A stretch of 64,000 bases of DNA. Origin: Blastomonas ursincola (lineage in GTDB: Bacteria; Pseudomonadota; Alphaproteobacteria; Sphingomonadales; Sphingomonadaceae). Under the pieces are notes generated by a model that did not search any database, was not told where the DNA came from, and saw only the letters and a program-made list of their open reading frames with translations. Positions within the stretch are counted from its first letter, which is position 1. Each line of letters opens with the position of its first letter. The stretch lies in the NCBI RefSeq assembly GCF_013607875.1, contig NZ_VDES01000001.1:600316-664315 (forward strand), in the 5' to 3' direction. The translations under genes and the position numbers were made by a program. Positions 17,911 to 26,775 of the stretch are shown here, one piece after another.

Positions 17911-18086
17911 CCCGCCCGCGATCGCTCCGCGCCATCTTCGCCTGGCCGCTCGCCATTTTCGGCATCGGCCTTGCGGGGCTTGTCGTCGCGCTCACCGGGG
18001 ATGGCTGGCGCGATGCCGCTTCCTGGGCCGCGCTCAGCGCGCCGGTTGCCGCCGTCTTCTGGGCGATGCGCACGCGCCGCACCTGA
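17907..18086 (+). CDS. Small two-helix membrane protein
   Basis: 59 aa starting at the ATGA overlap with the PepSY gene: MTRPRSLRAIFAWPLAIFG, then two hydrophobic helices (about 8-28 and 37-52) and a basic tail RTRRT. The family is unknown to me. Coupling to the PepSY gene and the receptor downstream suggests a role in the same iron-uptake system. Confidence 0.72.
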   Translation: MTRPRSLRAIFAWPLAIFGIGLAGLVVALTGDGWRDAASWAALSAPVAAVFWAMRTRRT

Positions 18087-18119
18087 TCTTTGCACTTCTC
18101 AATCCAAGGAATTCAAGCC

Positions 18120-20315
18120 GTGAAGAGTTTCTCGTTCCGCCCTGCCCTGCTTGCCGCCACCGCGCTCGGAGCGATTGGCCTCGCCAGCCCCGCCCTGGCG
18201 CAGCAGCAGGAGGCAGAGGACAGGGAAACGATCATCGTCACCGCCCAGCGCCAGAACCAGTCGGGCGTCGAACTGAAAGGCAGTGCCGGGGTGCTCGGCG
18301 ACAAGGATGCAGCGGACATCCCGTTCGCGATCCGCAGCTACAACGCCGCGCTGATCCTCAACCAGCAACCGCAGACCCTGGGCCAGGTGCTGGAGAACGA
18401 CCCCACCATCCGCACCACCACCGGTTTCGGCATCGCGGGCGAACTGTTCGTCATCCGTGGCTTCGCGCTGGCGGGTGACGATATCGGCTTTGACGGACTG
18501 TACGGCATCACCCCGCGGCAGCTTGTCGCGCCGGAATTATATGAATCGGTGCAGGTCCTGAACGGTGCCAGCGCGTTCCTCAATGGCGCAGCGCCCGGAG
18601 GCACCGGCATCGGCGGCAGCGTCAACCTGATCCCCAAGCGCGCCACCGCCGACCCGATCACCCGCGCGACGATCGGCATTACCGGGCCTGAGCATGTCGG
18701 CGGTGGGTTCGATGTCGGACGGCGCTTCGGCAGGAACGGCGAGTGGGGCATCCGCATCAATGGCACCGCGCGCGCGGGCGATGCCTCGATCGACGACGAA
18801 TTTCGCAGCAGCTATCTGCTCGGAGCGGCCATCGATTACAATTCGGGTCCGTTCCGCGCGATGCTCGACCTTGCCTATCAGCGGGTCAAGGTGTCGCATT
18901 TCCGCCCCAAGCTGCGCGTCAACACGCTGACGGCCATCCCCGATGCGCCCGATGCGGGCACCAATTTCGGCCAGCCCTGGCAGTACACGACGCTGCGGGA
19001 CATTTTCGGGCAGTTCCGCATGGAATATGACGTCGCCAAGGATGTCATGGTCTATGCCGCATTCGGCGCGCGCGATGGATCGGAAGAGGGCGTTTACAGC
19101 ACCCCGACCCTGGTCAACCTGAACGGCGACATCACGGTCAGCAGCTCGTTCATCCCGCGCACCGACAATAACGAGGCCGCGACCATCGGCGCGCGCGCGA
19201 AGCTGAGCGGCGGCGGCATTAGCCACGAGTTCAATTTCGGCGGATCGATGAACTGGCTGGTCAACCGCAACGCTTTCCGGTTCTTCGACATATCTGCGCA
19301 GCGCAACAATCTCTACGCTCCGGTGGAAGTCACCCCCTCGACCCGGGTGACCTTTGTCGGCGGCGATCTGGACGATCCCTTCCCGATCTCGCGCACCCGG
19401 CTGGCCAGCGCCTTCTTCTCGGATACGATCGGTTTCTGGGATGACCGCATTCTCTTCACCGCGGGTCTCCGGCTGCAGGTGATCAACGCCAAATCCTATT
19501 CCAACGCCACCGGCGCGCTGGTCAGCGAATATGACGAGGACAAGGTAACGCCCGTCTTCGGGCTGGTGATCAAGCCGACCGAAAACCTGTCGCTCTACGC
19601 CAACCGCATCGAGGGACTGGTCCAGGGCGCTGCGGCACCGCTGACCGGTGCGAATCCCTCGGGCGGCGCGGCTCTGCCGGTCAGCAATGCGGGCGATATC
19701 CTCCCGCCGTTCGTCTCCGAACAATATGAAGTCGGCGGAAAGCTCAGGCTTGGCGCGATCGATCTGTCACTGGCGCTGTTCCAGATCGACCGCGAAACCG
19801 CGATCCTGCGGCCCGACCCGGACAATGCCGGTGCTCTGGAATTCGGCCCGTTCGGCATCCAGCGTCATCGCGGCATCGAATTCACCGTCGCGGGCGAACT
19901 GACCGAGGGGCTGCGTCTGATCGGCGGCGGATCGGTGATCGACGCCAAGCTGCGCCGGACCCAGAATGGCGTCAGCGATGGCGCACAGGCGGTGGGCGTG
20001 CCCGAATATACGCTCAACGCCAATGTCGAATGGGATGTGCCCTTCATCCCCGCACTGACCCTGACCGGGCGTGTGGTGCATACTGGCGAACAGGCAGCCA
20101 ATATCGGCAATACCCTGTTCCTGCAGGATTGGACCCGTGTCGATCTGGGCGCGCGCTATGTGACGGTGCTTGCCGGCAAGCCGCTGACCTTCCGCTTCAA
20201 TGTGGATAACATTGCCGATGCCGACTATTGGGCCTCGGCCTTCGACAGCTTCCGGCCCGACCTGCAACTGGGCGCCCCGCGTACCTTCAAGGCGTCCCTG
20301 ACCTACGATTTCTAG
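18120..20315 (+). CDS. TonB-dependent siderophore receptor
   Basis: 731 aa from a GTG at 18120 that has AAGGA 9 bases upstream; the frame upstream offers only a TTG. A signal peptide (MKSFSFRPALLAATALGAIG, cleavage after ALAQ) is followed by a plug domain with FVIRGFALAGDDIGFDGLYG and an outer-membrane barrel ending in an aromatic residue (LTYDF). The plug pattern is that of FhuA/FcuA-type ferric-siderophore receptors. With the Fur box and PepSY gene upstream, iron uptake is well supported; which siderophore is unknown. Confidence 0.9.
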   Translation: MKSFSFRPALLAATALGAIGLASPALAQQQEAEDRETIIVTAQRQNQSGVELKGSAGVLGDKDAADIPFAIRSYNAALILNQQPQTLGQVLENDPTIRTTTGFGIAGELFVIRGFALAGDDIGFDGLYGITPRQLVAPELYESVQVLNGASAFLNGAAPGGTGIGGSVNLIPKRATADPITRATIGITGPEHVGGGFDVGRRFGRNGEWGIRINGTARAGDASIDDEFRSSYLLGAAIDYNSGPFRAMLDLAYQRVKVSHFRPKLRVNTLTAIPDAPDAGTNFGQPWQYTTLRDIFGQFRMEYDVAKDVMVYAAFGARDGSEEGVYSTPTLVNLNGDITVSSSFIPRTDNNEAATIGARAKLSGGGISHEFNFGGSMNWLVNRNAFRFFDISAQRNNLYAPVEVTPSTRVTFVGGDLDDPFPISRTRLASAFFSDTIGFWDDRILFTAGLRLQVINAKSYSNATGALVSEYDEDKVTPVFGLVIKPTENLSLYANRIEGLVQGAAAPLTGANPSGGAALPVSNAGDILPPFVSEQYEVGGKLRLGAIDLSLALFQIDRETAILRPDPDNAGALEFGPFGIQRHRGIEFTVAGELTEGLRLIGGGSVIDAKLRRTQNGVSDGAQAVGVPEYTLNANVEWDVPFIPALTLTGRVVHTGEQAANIGNTLFLQDWTRVDLGARYVTVLAGKPLTFRFNVDNIADADYWASAFDSFRPDLQLGAPRTFKASLTYDF

Positions 20316-20337
20316 GCCGGGGACGGACCAGCCGGTA

Positions 20338-21660
20338 TCAGGCCGCCTGATTCTTTCCGATCAGCAGTGCACCGGCGGCGAGGACGGAGCCGAGGCTCAT
20401 CAGCAGCGCGACCACCGGCAGGCCATAGCCCAGCGCGAACAGCAGGCCCGCGAGCGCGGGGGCGAGTGCCGATCCGCCGCGCCCTACGCCGATGACGAAA
20501 CCGGTCGCCGAGGCGCGTAGCGCGACCGGGAAGCCGGTCGCCACCAGCGCATAGAGCCCGACGACACCGGCATTGGTCACGAAACCGGCAGCGGCCGCAA
20601 CCATCGACAGCCGCGCCAGATCCGGCTGGCCCATGCCGAAGATCACGACCAGCACGCACGATACCAGCATCGCCGCGATGGTCAGGCCGCGCACCGGCAG
20701 GCGCAGCGTCAGCAGGCCCAGCACCAGCGATCCGCTCGCACCGCCGATGCTCGCCCAGACCAGCACGCCCGCGGCCTCGGCCGGGGGATAGCCCAGATCG
20801 GCAACGATCTTGGGAATCCATTTCATGACGAAATAGAAGGTCATGATATGGCCGAGATAGGCGAGCGTCATCGCGGCCGTCACCTTGATCCATTCGGGCG
20901 CGAACAGCCGCGACAAGGGCACCCTGCCCGTCTGGGCGCCGCCTGCCGGCAAGCTTTCGACGGTCCGGTGCCCCATCGTCTGCAGGGTCCGGTTGATCCG
21001 CTCCAGCGCGCCCTCGGGCTGACGGCTGGCGAGATAGGCAATCGATTCGGGCACCCGCCACCAGGTGACCGCGATCATCAGCGCGGACCAGGCCGCACCG
21101 AACAGGAAGACCGATGGCCAATCGAAATGCTGGAGCAACTGGGTTGCCGCCAGCCCGCCCAGCACCGTACCGACGGGATAGCCGCCCGCCATGATGACCA
21201 CCGCCAGCGGCCTATAGCGCGCATTCGCTGCCTCGGCCGCCGCCGCGTTGATCGCCGCGAGCATGCCGCCGATGCCCAGGCCGGTGAGCACGCGCCAGGC
21301 CGAAAGCGTGACCACGCCGCCCGCGCTCGCCGCGCCGAGCATCCCGACGGTCATCAGCGCCAGGCACAGCAAAATGGTGTTGCGCCGCCCCGCGGTATCG
21401 GCGAGCCGCCCCAGGGTCAGCGATCCCAGCGCCATGCCGACCAGTTCCATCGACAGCACCAGCCCCAGCACGCCGCGATCGATGCCCCAGGCGGCAGAAA
21501 TGCCGGGCGAGGCGAAGCTGATCGACATGACGTCGAAGCCATCGAGCGCGTTCAGCGCGACCATCGTCGCGACGATCGACCATTGATAGCCCGACATCGG
21601 CCCGGAATCGATGATCGCTGCCGGATCGCCTGCCGTCATGCCCTGCTGCGATGCAGCCAT
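20338..21660 (-). CDS. MFS transporter, aromatic acid:H+ symporter type
   Basis: 440 aa with about 12 hydrophobic helices. The helix-1 motif ALDGFDVMSISFA is the D-G-x-D signature of the aromatic acid:H+ symporter (AAHS) group that includes PcaK and BenK. The loop GRLADTAGRRNTI matches MFS motif A. It is the last gene of a minus-strand run with the feruloyl-CoA synthetase-like, hydratase-lyase and aldehyde dehydrogenase genes. It therefore likely imports hydroxycinnamates or another aromatic acid. Confidence 0.87.
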   Translation of the reverse strand: MAASQQGMTAGDPAAIIDSGPMSGYQWSIVATMVALNALDGFDVMSISFASPGISAAWGIDRGVLGLVLSMELVGMALGSLTLGRLADTAGRRNTILLCLALMTVGMLGAASAGGVVTLSAWRVLTGLGIGGMLAAINAAAAEAANARYRPLAVVIMAGGYPVGTVLGGLAATQLLQHFDWPSVFLFGAAWSALMIAVTWWRVPESIAYLASRQPEGALERINRTLQTMGHRTVESLPAGGAQTGRVPLSRLFAPEWIKVTAAMTLAYLGHIMTFYFVMKWIPKIVADLGYPPAEAAGVLVWASIGGASGSLVLGLLTLRLPVRGLTIAAMLVSCVLVVIFGMGQPDLARLSMVAAAAGFVTNAGVVGLYALVATGFPVALRASATGFVIGVGRGGSALAPALAGLLFALGYGLPVVALLMSLGSVLAAGALLIGKNQAA

Positions 21661-21714
21661 ATTCCTCTCCCTTGCGTCATCGCCTGCCCCCGGTTCTGAC
21701 GGCCGGTGGACCGC

Positions 21715-23847
21715 TCAATGCGTGTAGATCAATGCATCGAGTGCGACGAGGCCCTCGCCTTGCGGATAGACGATCACCGGATTGAGATCGACCTCGGCGA
21801 GTTCGGGCGTGCCGACCATCACGTCGATCATCCGCATCGCCAGCCGGGCGACTGCCGCGACATCGAGCGCTGGCGAACCGCGATAACCGTGGAGCAGCGC
21901 AGCGCTTTTCAGCCTGCCCAGTTCGGCGATGATCGCCGCCTCGGTCATGTCGGGCGTGATCAGCCGGGCATCGTGCTGCAATTCCGCCGTCACCCCGCCA
22001 AAGCCGACCAGCACCACCGGCCCCCATTGCGGATCGCGCTTCGCCCCGACGATCAGCTCCAGCCCGCGCTTGCCCATCGCCTCGACCAGCACGCCATCGA
22101 GCGCCAGGCTGGCATCATAAGCTGCGACATTCGCGTAGAGCCTGTCCCAGGCAGACAGCAGAGCGGCCTCGTCGGCCAGGTTGAGGATCACGCCTCCGGC
22201 ATCGCTCTTGTGCCCGAGCGCCGCCGCCTGTGCCTTGATGACCACCGGATAGCCGATGCGCGCGGCGACCTGAACCGCCTCTTCGGGCGTCGCGGCAAAG
22301 CCGCCCTGCGGGAACGAAATACCGGCAGGTTCGAGCAGGATCTTGGCCTGATATTCGGGGATGGCCCCGCGCCAGGTCGGCAGGTCGAGCGGCAACGGAT
22401 CGGGCGTGCGCCCGGTCAGGTCGCGCTGGCCCAGCGCTGCCAAGCGTGCGATCGCCCGAAAGGCGCGCTCGGTGCTGGGGAAGACCGGCACGCCGGCAAC
22501 GCGCAGGCGGTCCAGAATGTCCGGCGGCAGCACGGTGCCCTCGTCGAGACTGGCATAGATTACCGGCTTGGCGCGATCCCCGCCTTCCACCGCGCCCAGC
22601 AGCGGCGGCAGCTTGATGCCGATCGTCGTCGCGTCGGTTTGGATGATGCCCGTGACGATGCAGCCGAAGCGATCGTCTTCTTGCAGCGCGGTGACCAGCC
22701 GCGCATAGATGGCCGGTTCGACCAGCCCCTGCGCAGTGATGTCGAGCGGATTGCTGACCGCGACGAAATCGGGCATCGCCGCACGCACCGTCGGCGCGTT
22801 CGCATCGGTCAGCACCGGCAGATCGAGCCCCAGCTCCTCGCACAGGTCGAGCGTCAGCGCCTTGAACGCACCCGATTCTCCGACGACCGCAAGGCCGCCG
22901 CTTGGCAGCGCCGGGCAGCGCGAGGCGATCTCGGCAATGTCGCCCAGCTCTTCCAGCGTCTCGGCAAAGACCACGCCCGCGCGCTCGACCATCGCGCGCA
23001 TCAGCGCATAGTCGCCCGCCATCGCGCCGGTATGCGTCGCCGCGCTTTCGCGCGCCGCGCTCGACTTGCCCGGATGCAGCAGCACGATCGGCTTGCCCGC
23101 CGCGCGCGCCGCCCGCGCCGCCGCAATGAAGCGCTGCGGCTGGCGGAACTGCTCAACGATCATCGCGATTACCCGCGTGTCGGGATCGGCAACGAGATGC
23201 TCGACATAATCCTCGACGCCCGAGCCTGCCTCGTTGCCGGTCGACACCGACAAGGTCACGTTCATCGCGCGCGACAGGAAGGTCGTCGCCAGCACCGCCG
23301 CCATCGCGCCCGATTGCGACACGATGCCGATGCCGCCCCCCGGGCCAGGGGACGGCACCAGCGTCTCGACAAAGGTCAGCGGAATGCGCTCGGCATAGTT
23401 GACCAGGCCAAGGCAATTGGGGCCTTCGATCACCATGCCGGCTTCGTCCGCGATCCGCGCCAGCTCGCGCTGGTCGGCCAGCCCCTGCTCGCCCCCTTCC
23501 GCAAACCCGGCGGAAAAGATGATCGCAGCCCCGCACCGCCGCGCCGCCAGCGCGCGGACCGCATCGAGCACGCCCGCACGCGGGATCGCGAGCACCGCGA
23601 CATCGACATCCAGCGGCAGGTCGTCGATCGAGGCCAGGCACGCCCGGCCTGCGATCTCGCTGCGTCTGGGATTGATCAGGTAAACCGGCCCCGCAAACCC
23701 GTTGCGGTCGAGATTGGACACGACCGACGCGCCGAGCGCGCCGGGCTTGTCCGACGCGCCAACCACCACCACCGACCGGGGCGACAGCAGGCGGCGAAGG
23801 TCACGCTGCGACGATACGGCCACAGGCGAGGTTTCCAGATCGATCAT
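21715..23847 (-). CDS. ferA: NDP-forming acyl-CoA synthetase, likely feruloyl-CoA synthetase (FerA type)
   Basis: 710 aa with the fused domain order of NDP-forming acyl-CoA synthetases. It has a CoA-binding Rossmann fold (SVVVVGASDKPGALG near 28), two succinyl-CoA-synthetase-like lobes (IVSQSGAMAAVLA), and a C-terminal ATP-grasp domain with KAQAAALGHKSDAGGV. Sphingobium SYK-6 FerA belongs to this superfamily, and here the gene lies 19 bases after a hydroxycinnamoyl-CoA hydratase-lyase. Activation of ferulate or p-coumarate to the CoA thioester is therefore the likely reaction. An acetyl-CoA synthetase (ADP-forming) is the alternative if context is ignored. Confidence 0.82.
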   Translation of the reverse strand: MIDLETSPVAVSSQRDLRRLLSPRSVVVVGASDKPGALGASVVSNLDRNGFAGPVYLINPRRSEIAGRACLASIDDLPLDVDVAVLAIPRAGVLDAVRALAARRCGAAIIFSAGFAEGGEQGLADQRELARIADEAGMVIEGPNCLGLVNYAERIPLTFVETLVPSPGPGGGIGIVSQSGAMAAVLATTFLSRAMNVTLSVSTGNEAGSGVEDYVEHLVADPDTRVIAMIVEQFRQPQRFIAAARAARAAGKPIVLLHPGKSSAARESAATHTGAMAGDYALMRAMVERAGVVFAETLEELGDIAEIASRCPALPSGGLAVVGESGAFKALTLDLCEELGLDLPVLTDANAPTVRAAMPDFVAVSNPLDITAQGLVEPAIYARLVTALQEDDRFGCIVTGIIQTDATTIGIKLPPLLGAVEGGDRAKPVIYASLDEGTVLPPDILDRLRVAGVPVFPSTERAFRAIARLAALGQRDLTGRTPDPLPLDLPTWRGAIPEYQAKILLEPAGISFPQGGFAATPEEAVQVAARIGYPVVIKAQAAALGHKSDAGGVILNLADEAALLSAWDRLYANVAAYDASLALDGVLVEAMGKRGLELIVGAKRDPQWGPVVLVGFGGVTAELQHDARLITPDMTEAAIIAELGRLKSAALLHGYRGSPALDVAAVARLAMRMIDVMVGTPELAEVDLNPVIVYPQGEGLVALDALIYTH

Positions 23848-23866
23848 CGGCTCGGCGCTCCGGGTT

Positions 23867-24703
23867 TCAGGCGGGCTGCTTTTTCACGTCATAGGCGCCA
23901 AGACCCGGCTTGTAGGTCTTGTCGTCGATGAACTGCTTGATGCCTTCCTTGCGGCCATCATTGTCGAAGCTGTTCGCGGCCTCCTGCGCGCGGATCAGGA
24001 AATCCTCGGCATTGTCATAGGTCATCTCGCGCACGCGGCGGATGGCATCCTTGGTCGCCTTGAGCGCGACCGGGTTCTTGGCCAGCAGCACCTTGGCCAC
24101 CTGCTCCACGCGCTCCTTCAGTTGGGCGAGCGGCAGCGATTCGTTGACCAGGCCCCATTCGGCTGCGGTCTTGCCGTCGATATTCTCGCCCATCATCGCG
24201 TGGTACATCGCCTTGCGGAACGGCATCAGCTCGGTCGCGACCTTCGAGGCCCCGCCGCCGGGAAGGATGCCCCAGTTGATCTCGGACAGGCCGAATGTTG
24301 CCTCGTCCGCTGCAAAGGCCAGGTCGCAGCCGAAGAGCGGGCCATAGCCGCCGCCGAAGCACCAGCCGTTGACCATCGCGATCGTCGGCTTCTGGTACCA
24401 GCGCAGCCGCCGCCACCAGCCATAGGCTTCGCGTTGCGCCTGCCGCGTCGCGCCCAGTCCCTGCGCCTCGGTTTCGCGGAAATATTCCTTGAGATCCATG
24501 CCCGCCGACCAGCTGGTGCCTTCGCCGGTCAGCACGACGACGCCGACATCCTCGCGAAATTCCAGCTCGTCCAGCACCCGGCCCATCTGGCGGTTGAGCC
24601 TGGGGCTCATGCAATTGCGCTTTTCGGGGCGATTGAACTTCACCCATGCGATGCGGTCGGTCACCGTGTAGGCGACGGTTTCTGCTTCGGTACGTTCGGT
24701 CAT
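23867..24703 (-). CDS. ferB: p-Hydroxycinnamoyl-CoA hydratase-lyase (feruloyl-CoA to vanillin)
   Basis: 278 aa crotonase-fold protein. VKFNRPEKRN, SAGMDLKEYFRETEAQG, KPTIAMVNGWCFGGG and FGLSEINWGILPGG are characteristic of the HCHL/Ech subgroup. Glu141 and Trp144 in SEINW correspond to the conserved active-site segment. It hydrates and cleaves feruloyl-CoA to vanillin and acetyl-CoA. It sits between the aldehyde dehydrogenase and FerA-type genes, giving the full path ferulate to vanillate in one operon. A paralogue is at 30643-31488. Confidence 0.92.
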   Translation of the reverse strand: MTERTEAETVAYTVTDRIAWVKFNRPEKRNCMSPRLNRQMGRVLDELEFREDVGVVVLTGEGTSWSAGMDLKEYFRETEAQGLGATRQAQREAYGWWRRLRWYQKPTIAMVNGWCFGGGYGPLFGCDLAFAADEATFGLSEINWGILPGGGASKVATELMPFRKAMYHAMMGENIDGKTAAEWGLVNESLPLAQLKERVEQVAKVLLAKNPVALKATKDAIRRVREMTYDNAEDFLIRAQEAANSFDNDGRKEGIKQFIDDKTYKPGLGAYDVKKQPA

Positions 24704-24753
24704 CGGTTCGCAGCCTTTCCTGGAAATGTCGTCCTGAAATTCGTGGTTATCGC

Positions 24754-26199
24754 TCAGATGGGGTAATGACCGGGCTCGGTCTCGACCGTGATCCAGCGAA
24801 GCTCGGTAAAGGCATCGATACCGGCCTTGCCGCCGAAGCGGCCATAGCCCGAGGCCTTGACCCCGCCGAAGGGCATCTGCGCCTCGTCGTGCACCGTGGG
24901 GCCGTTGACATGGCAGATGCCCGACTTGATCGCCTTCGCAACCTTGAGCCCCCGCGCGATGTCGCGGGTGAACACCGAGGCGGACAGGCCGTATTCGGTA
25001 TCATTGGCAAGTGCGATCGCATCGGCCTCGTCACGCGCACGGATGACAGCGACGACCGGGCCAAAACTTTCCTCGCGGAACAGGCGCATGTCCGGAGTAA
25101 CCCGATCGACCACATGCGCAGGCATCAGCACGCCTTCGGACGCACCGCCGCTCACCAGCACGCCGCCGGCATTCAGCGCATCGTTCACCAGCGTATCGAC
25201 ATGGTCCACGGTCTTGCGATCGATCACCGCGCCCAGCGCCGCCTTGCCCTCGCGCGGATCGCCGACACCAAGCGTCGCCACCTTGGCGGCGAACTTCTCG
25301 ACAAAGGCGTCGGCCACTGCGTCGACCACGATGATCCGCTCGGTCGACATGCAGATCTGCCCCTGGTTCATGAACGCGCCGAACGCCGCGGCCTTCACCG
25401 CCTCGTCAAGATCGGCATCGTCGAGCACCAGCAGCGGTGCCTTGCCGCCCAGCTCGAGCAGACAGAGCTTGAGATGCTCGGCAGCACGCTTGGCGATGAT
25501 GCGTCCGACCGCCGTCGATCCGGTGAAATTGATCCGGCGCACTGCCGGATGGTCGATCAGCGCACCGACCACCTCGCCCGCATCCTGCGGCGCATTGGTG
25601 ACCAGGTTGACGACGCCATCGCCCAGCCCGGCATCGACAAAGCAGCGCACGATCAGCGCGTGTGTCTCCGGGCATTGCTCCGATGCCTTGAGCACGACCG
25701 TATTGCCACAGGCGAGCGGCATGGCGATGGCGCGCACGCCCAGGATGATCGGCGCGTTCCACGGCGCGATGCCCAGCACTACGCCCACCGGCTCGCGCAC
25801 CGCCATCGCGATGCAACCGGGCTTGTCGGACGGGATCACCTCGCCGCCGATCTGCGTCGTCATCGCCGCCGCCTCGCGCACCATATTGACCGCAAGCATA
25901 TGGTTAAACCCGGCCCAGGCGGCCGTCGCGCCGGTCTCGGCCTGCATCGCGGCGATGAAATCGGCCTGGCGCGCGACCATCGCGTCGGCTGCGCGGGTCA
26001 GCGCCGCGCGACGAGCACCCGGCCCGAGCGCCGCCCAGCCCGGCAGCGCCGCTGCGGCCGCATCGGCCGCCGCAGCCGCATCGTCCACCGTTGCGGCTGC
26101 GGCGCGCGTGGCCACATCGCCCGTCAACGGGTTGATCCGGTCGAACCGGTCAGCGGCCTCGATTGCCTTTCCACCGATCAGCAAATCCGTCTTGAACAT
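24754..26199 (-). CDS. vdh: Vanillin-type aldehyde dehydrogenase
   Basis: 481 aa starting at the ATG at 26199, with GAGAGG 9 bases upstream. The frame runs open far upstream to 27717, antisense to the regulators, but that part is not coding. ALDH features: GIAPWNAPIILG, FTGSTAVGR, general-base Glu249 in LELGGKAP, nucleophile Cys283 in NQGQICMST, and a late FGPVVAVI. The QGQICMSTERI context resembles vanillin/benzaldehyde dehydrogenases. It oxidises vanillin or 4-hydroxybenzaldehyde released by the adjacent hydratase-lyase. First gene of the operon, behind a MarR-type operator. Confidence 0.9.
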   Translation of the reverse strand: MFKTDLLIGGKAIEAADRFDRINPLTGDVATRAAAATVDDAAAAADAAAAALPGWAALGPGARRAALTRAADAMVARQADFIAAMQAETGATAAWAGFNHMLAVNMVREAAAMTTQIGGEVIPSDKPGCIAMAVREPVGVVLGIAPWNAPIILGVRAIAMPLACGNTVVLKASEQCPETHALIVRCFVDAGLGDGVVNLVTNAPQDAGEVVGALIDHPAVRRINFTGSTAVGRIIAKRAAEHLKLCLLELGGKAPLLVLDDADLDEAVKAAAFGAFMNQGQICMSTERIIVVDAVADAFVEKFAAKVATLGVGDPREGKAALGAVIDRKTVDHVDTLVNDALNAGGVLVSGGASEGVLMPAHVVDRVTPDMRLFREESFGPVVAVIRARDEADAIALANDTEYGLSASVFTRDIARGLKVAKAIKSGICHVNGPTVHDEAQMPFGGVKASGYGRFGGKAGIDAFTELRWITVETEPGHYPI

Positions 26200-26218
26200 C
26201 GGAACCATCCTCTCGTTG

Positions 26219-26239
26219 ATTGATATGTCGCATATCAAT
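26219..26239. promoter_or_regulatory. Probable MarR operator (9-3-9 palindrome)
   Basis: ATTGATATG and its exact complement CATATCAAT are separated by TCG, between the divergent vdh and marR genes and 19 bases upstream of the vdh ATG. The geometry fits a MarR dimer site that represses the ferulate operon, as FerC does in SYK-6. A similar 9-3-9 site precedes the second hydratase-lyase gene. Confidence 0.75.
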
Positions 26240-26274
26240 ATTGGCCAAGCGATGCAATCGGGGTAAAGCCGCTT

Positions 26275-26718
26275 ATGGCCAAGAATGATCCGCCCGCCGC
26301 ATTGCATGATCCGCTCGATGCCCTGCTGGGCTACCAGCTGCGCCGAGCCTCGAGCGTCATGATGGCGGACCTGGCCGCGGCGCTGCGCGAGACGGGGCTG
26401 CGCCCGGTCGAGGCGTCGATCCTGCTGGTGATCGAATCGTCCCCCGGCTGCACGCAGAGCGACGTGGGGCGGTTGCTCGCGATCAAGCGCGCCAACATGG
26501 TGCCGCTGATCGCAGGGCTGTTCAAACGCGACCTGATCTATCGCGCGCCGGTCGATGGCCGCTCGCAGGCGTTGTTCCTCTCGCCTGCTGGCGAGACCAT
26601 GGCCCGGGACGCGCGCAAGGCGATCGACACCCACGAGCAGCGGTTCCAGGTGCTGTTCGAGGATCGCCAGGTTGCAGCCCTGCTCGACGGGCTGCGGCTG
26701 ATCCGCAAGCACGGCTAG
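26275..26718 (+). CDS. ferC: MarR family regulator of hydroxycinnamate genes (FerC-like)
   Basis: 147 aa winged-HTH protein. Helices around RPVEASILLVIESSPGCTQ, recognition helix SDVGRLLAIKRANMVPLIAGL and wing DLIYRAPVDGRSQALFLS match MarR regulators. It is divergent from the vdh-ferB-ferA operon, with a perfect palindrome between. In SYK-6 the MarR protein FerC represses ferBA and is released by hydroxycinnamoyl-CoA esters. The same role here is inferred from order and homology type. Confidence 0.85.
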   Translation: MAKNDPPAALHDPLDALLGYQLRRASSVMMADLAAALRETGLRPVEASILLVIESSPGCTQSDVGRLLAIKRANMVPLIAGLFKRDLIYRAPVDGRSQALFLSPAGETMARDARKAIDTHEQRFQVLFEDRQVAALLDGLRLIRKHG

Positions 26719-26775
26719 GCGCGGCAGGCCGTGCGGCACGCCATCCACCCGTCGTCGCGATAGGGGCCAAGCTGC

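Noticed and set aside
21706-23931. 741-codon plus-strand frame antisense to the FerA-type gene
   Set aside because: Arg/His-rich without domains; the opposite frame encodes a complete NDP-forming acyl-CoA synthetase.
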